From contig PYSS01000048.1 in NCBI GenBank assembly GCA_003049465.1, positions 186,001-250,000 on the forward strand: a stretch of DNA of 64,000 nt, given 5' to 3'. The notes under the pieces were generated by a model that saw only the letters and a list, made by a program, of their open reading frames with translations, searched no databases and was not told the DNA's origin. The position numbers were made by a program, and so were the translations under genes. Origin of the DNA: Magnaporthiopsis rhizophila (taxonomy: Eukaryota; Ascomycota; Sordariomycetes; Magnaporthales; Magnaporthaceae). Within the stretch, counting starts at the first letter, position 1. Each line of letters begins with the position of its first letter. Below are positions 33,384-44,534 of the stretch, piece after piece.

Positions 33384-36136
33384 GATGACGTCTTGGACGC
33401 GGACAAGGCAGAGCCGCCGGCCTGATGGATCAGTGAGCGCGCCACAGTTGAACTGGCGCTGCCGGCCGCTGGGACGATGGCCGAGATGGATCAATTCGGC
33501 TTGCGGCGGGGTTTCGAAGTATTCTGGGAAGGGATTTTTGCGCAAATCGGCGTGTGGAATACCACAGCGGCTTTCGTTGCGCGAAGCAAGCTATTTTTCG
33601 AGGGTGGTGAGGGCAGAGTGAAAAAAAAAGTGGTGTGGCGCGCTGGGCTCTGTAATTTTTTTTTCCTTCTGGCCAGTGGCTTTGCGAGGAACCGCAGTTG
33701 CAGTTCTGCCGCAAACAGGGCAGTGTGTCGCGCCGAATTCCGCGACCAGGATATGTCTGGTCTCTGGCGTCGGCAACAAGTCGCACTCGCTCGCACGCTC
33801 CTCCACCTACGTTCGACGTTATGCCACCACGTCACATTCGGCACCCCTGGCGAGACGACTCCCAGTCCGCAGCCTGATCTTCGGATGCCCTGGTCGGCAA
33901 GCCTCAAGCGAGCGATCGATTGGCCGACTGTGGAGGCCCAGCTGCGGCACAGAGGAAAGGGGTGGTGGACAGCCCCCAATAATGGCGTCAGGAAAATAAA
34001 ACAGGCACAGACAAGACAGACGAAAGGCACAAGAAATTGTGCGTTGTCGTCCTGACCCCAAAAAAGGCCCGGTTTTTAAACAATGCGGTCGTCAATTGAG
34101 CGGTCGAGCCCGCTGTGCTCCTTGATGGACCTCCGAGGAAACACGCTCGGGGCTTGGGGTGGGAGCTTGCCCGTCCGAAAGCTTGCTTTTGCAGCTTCGG
34201 CAGACCCGGACGACTCTATCGGCCGATCTCTCCCGAGCGCGTCAGGACTGGGCGTCTTTCTTTGGGCGGCGGGAAGGTGGCTAAAACGACCAAGCAAAAG
34301 GTCCACCGCTCAAACGAACCTGACGCCAAGGCCAGCTGCAGCAGATGTTAGCAGCGAGGCTCGACTCCCATTGGACTCTGGCCGCAGCATCATGGCGTCC
34401 AACCAGCGTGCGCAGTGAGGCGATGCTTCTGCAGCTTCATCCATGACCCGGCTTAGGTCAGGCTGGAGGTCCTAGCTACAGCTCCCAAGAGTGCGTGCTT
34501 GCTCGCCCGCGGCCGCTTTTCGCGGGCCGGGCTCCACCACCTTTTGCGGAGGCGCCTCGATCGCAACCCCGCAATCTTCCATGGATGATTTGCCATGACC
34601 ATCGGCCCCCTTTTTTTTTCTTCTTTTTTTTTTTTTTTTTTTCTCTCCCCTCCTGAGCCATTTCGCACCGACTTCCACCCGGAGCTATTCCGGAAAGACG
34701 GGACACTGAGGAAGACTCACTTCTGCTTTTCAAAGTTCCGAGCAAGCGTTACAGTAGCCGCCGCCGTTAACCGATGGTGGGAGCAGGCGACAAGGGTTTG
34801 GATGAGACCTGAGGCAAAACCCCACGGTCGTTTTTCGCGCTTTGAAGTCGTGATAAGTTCGGGAATACCCTGGGCAGCAGATTTGCGGGATCGCCGGACC
34901 CTTTAAAATGCCCATTTACCCACCCACCCTTGATGGAATCGAAGACGTCTCAAAATTAACACTTTTACCTTTTTATCGGGAAGAAATGGATCCATCATGT
35001 TTTCTCCTGGTCACCGGCGCATCGCTGGGGAAAAGGAGGGGCAGGGGCGCCAGCGAAATGGAGTCCGTCACCGGGGCACTCAACACCACCACCACCACCC
35101 TAGCCCACATGAGATTCCGATCAGAGACTGCTCGAGAACGGGCCAGGTGCTCTCCAGCGCCAAGGCGCGTATGCAAGCCATTGAAGCCCTTAGTGGTTGG
35201 TCCCGCCACTTCGCTGGCAGATCCTTGTAGCTGCTGCTCGGCAGAGGTAGGTACAGCACATAATGCCCTCAGTTATGCTGCGCTGGAAAAAGTCCAAGCC
35301 GGCGAGGCGAGGCAGGCACATGGAGGTGCGCCAATGCACTGCAACCCTCCATTGCTCCGTAGCAGATCCAGCTGAACACAATCCAGATCAATATCCGTTT
35401 CCCGGGTGCCGTGGCCGCGTGACACCCACGTTTGGCACGAGATGTCGCCTGGCCCCAGGTGTGAGCGGGAAGGGGTCACACGAGCTCCGTTTTGTTGCAC
35501 CATCGCGAGTGACCGTCCTTTCTTGGGGTTAAGCTACCCGCCCGGCCACCTCCTCCTGCTCCTCCCCCGCATTCTTAGATCCCCCGCCGTCCCAGCCTCC
35601 GCTTAGCGCCGAGTCCCTCCGGCCAGCCGTCTTCTCTTCTTGTGGCGGTGAAGAAGCGGAAGACGAGGTGAGGCAGTGGCGCCATGAGAGCTGGTCACTT
35701 TTTCAAAACATCGCAAATTCTCGTGCGATATCGATGCGACCCTGTCTGACACCAACAGCATCACTAACCAACATCGGGAAATTTTAAGGGGTCTTCCCCG
35801 AATCGCGCAGTGCAACCCAAAGGAACGTGCTGCCAGGATCCCCAGATAGTGTGCCTGATCGACCTGTCAAAGGCAAGGTGTCCCGTCCCATCCCGCATCG
35901 GCAGCGCTGCGGATCCCGCGCTAGCCTTTCATGCTATGCTCAAAAGACGGAAGCAGAGCTTTGGCAAACGAGAAAAAAAAAAGTATTGTCCTCTTAAGAA
36001 GCATTTTGTCTATTTGGCTACCTAGATATGTATACTGGAAAAATACAGGAATCAGACCGCCTCGGATATCACAACCGGGGTCGGATCCCAATGGGTGTAA
36101 AATAGTTGATGATACTAGTAGAGCTTGTCCTCATGT
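33384..36136. other. Long intergenic region
   Basis: About 2.75 kb with no supported gene. T-rich tracts lie at 33656-33664 and 34611-34642 (T9, then T19 after a short break). It includes the transporter 5' flank and the 3' flank of the zinc-cluster gene. Confidence 0.5.
34611..34642. repeat. Interrupted T tract
   Basis: T9, a short CTTC interruption, then T19; a pyrimidine-pure stretch continues for about 10 more bases. Confidence 0.9.
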
Positions 36137-38003
36137 TTAAGAAGGGTGTATGTGTTGACTATTCCAACATCCTTGATTAGAAAGATCGGCTGTGCGGCTT
36201 GCGAGGCGGTTCAAGGTATGCATACCTTCTTCGCGAAGATGGTCCGTAATCTCACGGAGCGTCTCCGCCCCATCGTCGTCAAGGCCCTGCAGCAGAGATC
36301 GCGACTTCATTTCGGTGAATATGCGCGTGAGTGGGACGTGGTAGGCAAACATGTCTCGGTAGTGGGCGATCAAAATTTGCGCGTCCCTGAACAGGGCGTC
36401 AATGTGCGTGTAATTCCCATATCTACTTCCACGATATGGTGTCTGAGTCTGAGATGCGGTTTTCCGTCGTCAGTTTTGGCCAAATAGCGACGGATACGGT
36501 CCGGACTCAGTCACTTACCATGAGCCCACAGGTAGAGGCCGTCTTGCGCTCATGCGCAGTTGCGAGCTCAATGCTGTTTAAAAGAATAAAAACCGTGCAC
36601 AGAACCTCGATGAACGGGGTCTTGTCCTCGTCTGTCGTGCTGGTCTCGAGCTGCTGTAGGATGAGCAGACGCAGCGGGTGGAGGAACCGCCGAACTACTA
36701 TCTGGCTTAGCTGCGTCTCCATAATCGAAGTGACGGGGATATCGCCGTAGAGCGTGTTGCGTCTGTCTGCAGTCTCATCCATGCACATCGTCTCTTGATC
36801 TGTTATCCGCCATGGGTTCTCGATAATCCGTGACGCCACCCAGAATCTTAGTGCGTCTTGGAGAAGTTTGCTCTGTGGCGTGGCGTTCTTGTCAGCTAAA
36901 CTGGATTTTCTGATAGTAGCACTCCTGAAGTTGGCCGTCCCCGGACTCACTAACGCCTTTGGCTCTCCTGACAGCCATGTCAAAGATACGAGAGGTCACA
37001 TAATTTGCGGGCGGAAGATATACATCGAGGTATACGCTCATATTGGCGTCGATACACACCGGGATGGACCGCTCAGTGACTGCGGGAGCCGCGAGCGCGT
37101 AGCAAGGCATCTGCGGTCGCTTGTGGGCACCGCTGATACCATACCGGCCGTACCACATGGCGCCGCCGTTTGTAGGAATAAACTCTTTGACCACGACGCC
37201 GAGGGCGGCGGAGCCGGGGCACCTGTGAAAACTCGACCGTTTTGGTGGTATCGGGTAGTCGGCCACCGAGCTGGTAAGCCTCCTTCATGGCGCTGTTGGC
37301 GCCAAGGCTGGTTAGGAAGAGGGTAACGTCCTTTAAACGCGCCCTGAAACACGGAATGCGCAGGTTCATTGGGTGTGCTGCATGTGTCTCTGTGCAACCG
37401 ACGCAGGGGGTGAGACGGCTGATGGTGCACTAGAGGACATCACGGCGGCTGCTGGTTAGTATGGCCAAGTCAGTAGCTGGGTGCGCATTGTTAGGATATT
37501 GGCATACCCTTCGACCAAGTCGTTGGCAGCGGATGCAGGGCGCTGTGCCTTTATTCCACGGTGGTGCCGGCGATGGAGGCAGAGAGCGATGGGTAGTATC
37601 CGGAACAGTTGGAAGTACTGGGGGCTGTCGGAGCGGCCATGTCGCCTGTCTTGCTGTTTCCCCGACGGCTCCAAGCGGAAGAATCTGACGATGCCGCTCT
37701 CCTGCGAAGTTGGGCTCGTACTGGTGATGCGAGCAGCGGGCCTTCCGGTTGCACCGTATCCTCGTACTGTGGGAACCTAGCGGGACGGGAGATGCGGTAT
37801 ATCAGCGTATGTGAGGTATATCGAAGCCTTGCGTTAAGATTTTGGTGGCTCTCTCACCTCATGCGGATGGACGGCGAGTCCGGAGCATCGTGCCAGCCCA
37901 TGTGCAGGGGCGAGCTCGGCTGCACGGGCTGAGCTATTCCACTGCTGGATGACATGCCTTCTCGCTCGAGTAATGTGTGATTGCTACGGTTTGAGTTTAT
38001 CAT
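36137..38003 (-). CDS. Divergent zinc-cluster regulator with a one-base frame break
   Basis: Exons on the minus strand: 38003-37858, 37766-37508, 37429-36955 (containing the break), 36872-36519 and 36448-36137. Splicing exon 2 to exon 3 across a 78-nt intron (GTATGC, ACTAAC, CTCTAG) creates CIRCQRLGRRC followed by CVGC and RIPC, a CX2CX6CX7CX2CX14C cluster at residues 126-162 resembling fungal Zn2Cys6 domains. Downstream text (VKEFIP, LRFWVASRIIENPWRI, TVFILLNSIELATAHE) matches a large uncharacterised fungal regulator family. Within exon 3, near 37221-37235, the frame shifts by one base between EFSQVP and SAALGVVV; no intron can explain it. Either the sequence has one extra C/G there or the gene is broken. 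The start at 38003 is tentative, as the frame is open further upstream. Confidence 0.68.
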
Positions 38004-39189
38004 GAAGGGTGTCGAGTCGGGTCCCCGCCAAAGCGATTGAACCCGGTAGTGCGCTTCGAGGCGGCGGTGGCAGGAGTTTATACCTCGACACCGAGTGTGA
38101 GAGCAATCGAGAGTAGGAACTCGCAAGGAAACAGCAAGGACGAGGTCGTTCCCGTTGACTGCCAGTCCGTCTCTTGAGGGCTGGGTGCTTATCCGGAGGG
38201 ATCTCGATGTGCCGCTCTCATGAGCTACCGGCCCTGGCCCTCGCTGTCTCCTCTTCCATTCCACTGTGACGGAGCTAATGTGGCGGGAACATCCCTGCGT
38301 TGTTGGAATTCGCGTCACTCAATGGGGTTTGTACGATGAGCGATTTGGTCTAGCCCGAGTGACAGTTGCGCCGTCTCAAAGGCGCAGCAGGTCTCACGGG
38401 AGCAACGTTGTTGAGACGGCCGCGGTTTGTCCGCTCCCCGCACCGAAGGCGGAAAACAAGCATCAGACGATGCGGCTCTGTCCCCATATTTGGCTGAGAT
38501 CGACGGATCTACCGAGTCTAAATCTTACACTGGGCTTAGAGAACTAGGAAGCCAGCGTGCCCAGCGCAACCACGCGAGAGCAAATGTCATATTGCCGGCC
38601 ATGAGACCGCGCCTCGGTCCTCATCAGTCCCTCCTGTGTAGATTCTGGCAGCTGTGTCTCGGTGTGCTCTGTCGTGTTGTTGAGTACCACATACCTCACC
38701 AGTGTGTCTAGACTCTGGCGCTATCTAGGCGCTATCCCAGATACTGGCGTTTGAGCGGTTGCCTGAGAAACCCGCCGACTCTGAGCAAGTTGCTCTAGTT
38801 ATATAGAAGCCCCTCGCCGGCGGAGGCGCGACGATGGGCTTTGGTCAAGGATCATGGCGACCAACGACGACTACCCCTTTTTTGTTCAAGGACTGCCCTC
38901 GATCTGCTGGGAGCCCGTCGGCCTAGTGGGGCTTACATAATTCGACCTCCGATGGCTAGGTTGGGCTCGGGTCTCCAGCACCCGACTACCCGCACCTGGC
39001 CTTAGCCGGCTTCCCCTCTGTGGGCGGTGACACGTGCTAAAAATCACATTGCTTGCGTCACTTCTCGGGACATTCAAGCCTCACCGCCCGGCTCCCCCCC
39101 GTCCCTTTGCCTCGTCGACGGTATCGATCCTGCTGAACCGCCCCGGATGTCGCACAAAAAGGACAGGGTCTAGATTACTTTTGTTTCTG
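38004..39189. other. Divergent promoter region
   Basis: About 1.2 kb between the zinc-cluster gene (minus) and the esterase (plus). The zinc-cluster frame stays open to about 38318 without motifs, and an upstream in-frame ATG for the esterase lies at 39034. No separate gene recognised. Confidence 0.5.
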
Positions 39190-40500
39190 ATGGAATCTAC
39201 CGTGACGGCGGAGGCTGCTGCGGCAGCCTCGGCCCTCAGCCCAAGATTGCCACTGCTCACCCGATTCGCCTACGCGGCCATTGCCTTTGCGCTGCAGAAC
39301 TTCCTGGTCGTCCCAGCGATTCTCTTCACCAAGATCAGGCACCAACTCAAGCCCCCGCGCATCCGGCCCAATATCGTGAAGAACTACCCTTGCCGCCCGC
39401 ATCTTCCAGTCAGGTCAGTTCGTTGACGGAAGGCGGGCTCTCGATCGTGTCAAATCGCGCCCCAGGCGTGCGGAAATACCCACGGGAGATAGGCGAGGAG
39501 AGAAAGAGACGAAGGAGCAGATGAACAGGAAAGGGTGCTGACTAGCAGCCTCGTGGCATCCAGGATCTTCTTCCCCAAGACCTACGACCCCGCACAGCCC
39601 CGCGAGCTGGCCGTGCTTTTCACCATCCATGGCGGTGGCTTCGTTATGGGCACTCCCAACGACACGGACAAGTGGAACCACCAGTTCTGCAACACCCACG
39701 GAGCCCTGGTAGTGGCCCTCAACTATGCCAAGGCACCGGGCCACCCCTTCCCAGGCCCGATCCACGACGTCGGCGCCCTGCTCTTGGCGGTCCTCGACGA
39801 CCCAGCTCTCTCCAAGCACATCGATGCCGACCGAGTCGCACTGCTCGGCTGGTCAGCCGGCGGCAGCCTGACCCTGGCCGTGGCGCAAATGCCGCAAGTT
39901 CGCAGCCGCCTGTCCGCCGTGGTGCCCATGTACCCGGCCGCCGACATCACCGTGAGCTGGGCCGAGAAGGAGAAGTTGCGGCGCTACAAGCCCAAGCTAG
40001 GAGGGCTGCGCGCCAAATCCCGCGACTACCTGGCCGACATCTCAAAGGTCTTCATGTGGGCCTACGTGCCGACCGGCCAGGACCTGCGCGACCCCCAGAT
40101 CAGCCCATTCTTTGCCGAGACGGCCGCGCTGCCGCCGCGCGTCTTTGTTGTTGGATGCGAGCTGGACCTACTCTCGCACGAGGCATGGAGGCTCGCTTCG
40201 CGCCTGGCGGGGAGGCCCATACCTGCCATGGATGAAGTTGTAGGGCGGCAAGCTCTTACGCCCAAGGGCAAGCTCGTAATGGACGACGAGGTCTACCACT
40301 GGGAAGTCCAAGTGGCGCCTTCGACGGAAGGCGGGGATGCCAGAAAAGGATGCTATAAGTGGCTGCTGGTGCCAGATTCAGTCCATGGGTTCGACATGGA
40401 GATCCAGTCGTTTGTGGGCAACGACCCGGCGCACCAAGCCGACATGAATGCCAAGACGGCTGAGACCATCGGTCTGATCGGCGATTGGCTCTGGAAGTAG
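39190..40500 (+). CDS. HSL-type esterase/lipase (alpha/beta hydrolase fold-3)
   Basis: Two exons, 39190-39413 and 39564-40500, give 386 residues. The 150-nt intron starts GTCAGT; the chosen acceptor (GCATCCAG) yields PVRIFFPKTYDP, and an alternative in-frame acceptor at 39545 would add six residues. The hormone-sensitive-lipase oxyanion motif HGGGF is followed by the nucleophile GWSAGG, then ELDLLSHE with the acid residue and DSVHGFD with the His. A hydrophobic segment near the N-terminus (YAAIAFALQNFLVVPAILF) suggests membrane anchoring or ER targeting. The family hydrolyses short to medium acyl or carboxyl esters. A start at 39034 would add 52 residues without conserved features. Confidence 0.88.
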
Positions 40501-42139
40501 TAGAAGAACGAAATGCTAGTTGTCGGAGACGATTGTCTGACTGACCACTTTAAATTATCACGGGGACGCTGTCGGTCGAGAACGATGTGTCATTTCAGCT
40601 GCTGACATCTGACGAAACTACCACTCTTTGGCTGTAATGCTATCAGAGCCGACATCCATTACCTTCATTCGCCTGCCATGCAAAATGCCTCACATATCTC
40701 ACCGCCTTGTTGTGTGCCTGGTGGTGCGGGCAGGCTAGCTTTGGTCTCTGTGCCACCCATCCTGCCTTACCCGATGGGGCGACGGCTTATGTGCATGGAT
40801 CCGGCGCCACCCACCTTGTCAGACGTCAGACGCCAGGGCACTGCGTGCTGCCCAGCCCGACCTCGCGATGGCAATATCGCAACTTCCGGAGGCTTGCAGG
40901 GCACAGGCGGGGGATGTGGTCTAGACCTGTCTCGCTTCTCCGATCCCCCTATCCTCCTTCCCCATTGGCTGCTGTGGTGGCTTTTGGGGATCAGGGGAAG
41001 TCTCAGCCAGTTGGTGGCGTCTGCCAGGTGTTGTGCTTACTACCGCTGCACTATAGGTAGGGCTACTTGCGAGCTAGCCAAACTTGTGTTCGTAACCCAG
41101 ACGCTGTGAGGTCTTTGAACAGGGTTTGAGGCACATACAGGCTGGAGTGACAGACAGCAAATGAAGGAACAGAAGCAATTCGCAACCGACGATCTTTCCC
41201 GTAGCTTGAGCCTACATGCATCATTGACTCTCGGTATGCCAACGGGAGGACGCCACGACACAGCAGCTTTCTTCATCCATGCTCAAAAAGCTTGTCCGTC
41301 TCCCCGGCTTGAGGCTTTGGTTCCTTGGCAGGGACAGCAGTCCTCCAATAACCGTACATGCCGCTGGAGCGGCTGCCTAGCTGAGAATACCGGGACTAAA
41401 CCCGCTTCGCAATGCCAGCCAGCCACTTTCTGTGCGAAAAGAGCAAATAGGATTGAGTGGTAGCAGGACACGACAGCCATTGGAAGACTTATGACGCAGT
41501 CGGTGGCTCCGTGATTGGTCGTTGCTGCTAGCTGTGGCAGCACACCGACCGTAAATCTCACCTACGCAGAAGTGGTCGATCAGGCCGTCCGAGAGAAGGC
41601 AGCGTCCATCGACGCCTGGCCGCCAGTCCGGTGGACTTTCCGGGAGGGCTGAGGGAGCCCATGCAGACCGATCGGCAGCCGATGCTACCCCCACGCAGCT
41701 GCTGTGTTGCTCTGCTGACCCATCCATGGGTTGCCGCAACTGGAAGGCTGAGTTCTCGTCGAGGGCTCAGCAGAGGCAGGCGCGCTTCAGACACCCCTCC
41801 GTCATGCTTTCCCCATGAGACAACCTACGTGGCCTTGTCGTCTCGCTTGGTGATGACCTGCTCTCTGTGCCTTTCCCACTTCTGTCTAATTACCCCCCTC
41901 TTGTCTCGTTTGTCCTCCTTCACGAATTATAAGTAGGCAGTGTCTGCTGCTCCCTCGAATCTAATCACAAACACATCCTCCTTATGGCCTTGGAGCAAAC
42001 TTCCTTCCTCGAGTATTACTTAACAGCCTAGTGTATCGATTGATCCATTCTCAGGGCAATCCATCACATCTCCTCTCTCGCTCTTTAACTACCTTTCCAT
42101 CTATATCATCTCTTTCAGGGCAACCCCCAACATACAACC
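40501..42139. other. Intergenic region
   Basis: About 1.6 kb with no supported gene. The last 200 bases are pyrimidine-rich and include two similar TTCTCAGGGCAA/TTTCAGGGCAA segments just before the peptidase ATG, which look like a fungal CT-rich promoter or a 5' UTR intron acceptor. Confidence 0.5.
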
Positions 42140-43811
42140 ATGTGCCAGAGTGACCGCTGCTACATCGTCCCCCAATACCTTCTGCGCAGCATTGTAGAGA
42201 GCAGCCATGAGGATGTCACGGCCGAGGTCCGCAAGCATGCTGACTGGACCCTGCGCGAGGGTCTCGTCGACCTGAGGGCCAAGCGGGCCGAGATCTTCGC
42301 GGCCCTGACCGTCCCGCGTGGCTTCCACGCGCAGAGCCAGCAGGCGATCCCGCACCGCCACAGCATCATCCCAGACATTCTCTTCCAGCAGATAGCCGAC
42401 AGCGACGACGTGGATGAGGACACGCGCGACCGCGCCCGCTCCGAGCTCGAGCACATCCGCTCCAAGATTGCCGAGTTCAAGGCCGTCCAGGAAGGATCCT
42501 CCTCGACCTCGGCTCAGAAGGCGACCGCCACCGAGGGCGACGAGAAGCAGGACGAGGCTGTAAAGTTCTACCGCGCCATCTACGACGCCCAGAAGAACCC
42601 TAGGGAGTCCAAGCTGCCCGGCAAGGCGGTCCGCCTCGAGGGCCAGAAGCCCACGGGCGACGTGGCGGCCGACGCCGCTTACGACAATGGCGGTCTCGTG
42701 CTGCAGTTTTACAAGGACAAGTTCAACTGGAACTCGATCGACAACAAGGGCATGCACGTGGTGAGCTCTGTGCACTTTGGCATCAACTACGAGAACGCCT
42801 GTAAGTTTTCGATCATCCCACAAAAAAGGCCTCGCTGGCAAACATCCAGGATCCATGTTTTGTAACCTGCTGACAATGATACTCCTGCAGACTGGGACCC
42901 CAGCAAGATGCAGATGGTCTACGGCGACGGAGACAAGTTCCTGTACAAGTTCGCTGAATGTGTTGACGTCATCGGACACGAAATGACTGTGAGTCTTTGC
43001 GAGTCCCGTTGTAGTTGTCACATCCCGCGAGCCGAGAGTCGGAGAATACAAAATCAGGAGACGCGAGACATGGCCCAACACTCGCAACCCTGTCCCCCTT
43101 TTGCTACGCCCTCAGATGGACGTACCGACCCAGAAACCTGTATGATCAGGTCGGCTAACACACATGTCCTTCACCCATTACACAGCATGCCATCACGGAG
43201 CACACCAGCCCTCTTAACTACCAGGGCCAGTCGGGCGCCCTGAACGAGCACATCTCGGACGTGTTTGGCGTCATGGTCAAGCAGTTCAAGGAGCAGGAGA
43301 CGGCCGCCCAAGCCGACTGGCTGATCGGCGAAGGCTGCCTCTTGCCCGGCGTGAAGGGCGTCGCGCTACGGAACATGAAGGAGCCCGGCACCGCCTACAA
43401 CGACCCGCGCTTTGTAAGTGACCCATCGTTTTTTCTCCCTGTATGTCACCTTGAACTGTTGCACTAACACCGTTCTTTCTACCTCCTCACCAGGGCAAAG
43501 ACCCGCAGCCCAACCACATGAGCGGCTACAAGGTGACGACGACGGACAATGGCGGCGTGCACCTCTACTCGGGCATCCCGAACCGGGCCTTCTGCCTGGC
43601 CAGCATCGCCTTTGGCGGCTTCAGCTGGGAGAAGGCGGGCCAGATCTGGTGGCAGACCATGAACTCGGGCCGCATCCCGCCGCGCTGCAACTTCATCCAG
43701 TTCGCCGACGTGACGGTCGAGGTGGCCGAGGAGACGTACGGCGTCGAGGCGGCCAAGATTGTGCGCGACGCCTGGAACACGGTGGGCGTCGTCCGGAAGC
43801 AGGGCCTCTAG
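42140..43811 (+). CDS. M4 (thermolysin/protealysin-like) metallopeptidase
   Basis: Four exons, 42140-42800, 42891-42988, 43186-43413 and 43494-43811, give 434 residues. The zinc motif HEMTH (His250, Glu251, His254) is split by intron 2; GALNEHISD supplies Glu274, and GGVHLYSGIPN the catalytic His352. These are the signatures of family M4. The N-terminus has no signal peptide but a protealysin-type motif (IVPQYLLRSI), typical of intracellular or non-classically exported precursors that self-cleave. A Ser/Thr/Ala/Glu-rich linker lies between propeptide and catalytic domain. M4 enzymes are mainly bacterial, so horizontal origin with later intron gain is plausible. A TAG closes the frame at 43809-43811. 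Confidence 0.93.
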
Positions 43812-44111
43812 ATGCAGGTTCGCGACCAGGCGCACGTGCTCCGCCACAAGACTGGCAACGTCGGCGTGCTGGGCCAGTCGATGGGACGTGGCGGCGGCGG
43901 CGGGGTTCCTGTGGTTCCGGGACCGCGGCCGATGGTGGCGGGCCCTGCCGCCACCGCCGCGTCGCCGGGCGGTTGTCCCATTGCTGCTGCTGCGGCGGCG
44001 GCGGCGGACCGCGAGGAGAGGAGGAACCGCAGCCTGGCCAAGGGCCTCAAGGACAAGTTTGTCGGACGGCGCGCGGCGGATGGGCATGGGGACTGCGACA
44101 CTACTTTTTGA
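43812..44111 (+). other. In-frame open extension after the M4 stop
   Basis: Directly after the TAG, the same frame stays open for another 99 codons starting with ATG. It is Gly/Ala/Pro-rich and ends in a basic stretch (RNRSLAKGLKDKFVGRR). It has no family resemblance I can name and the TAG-ATG context is not a known fungal readthrough signal. It may simply be GC-rich 3' flank. Confidence 0.3.
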
Positions 44112-44534
44112 GCTGCGGGTTTAGAGCCCTTCCCTTCTTTGCTCGATGCATGATGGCCTCTGTTTGACGACTGGTAGCAAGACAAGCAGTCGCTGTGGTC
44201 AGTGATTGTAAAAATCAGCTACCTGGGGCATGTGCTTTGAAAGAGATCCATTTCCTTCATTCGGTAATAATCACTATGAGTAACATCGCCACGTCAATTC
44301 AATCTCGCCAAGAACGCAATCACAGGAGAGGCGAGAGGGACCAATCAGGGCTCAGGTTGCGCCATGCGCTATCAATTGACGACAGGCGGGCCCTGGCGCC
44401 TTGAAATTTTGCCGATTTGATTCCGTTCCCTTTCACGTCCCCGAATATTGTCAACGACAGCACCCTCAAAGAGTGTCCGCAAGCTTCAAATCAATATTAT
44501 CTTTACCTCTTTGCCAATTGGCCGCCGTGGAACC
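44112..44534. other. Intergenic region upstream of chromate transporter
   Basis: AT-richer sequence containing the promoter of the CHR transporter gene. No gene seen. Confidence 0.5.

Noticed and set aside
42101..43087. Long antisense open frame (328 codons) over the M4 protease
   Set aside because: The sense strand carries full catalytic motifs and matched splice sites; the antisense frame reflects high GC at third positions.
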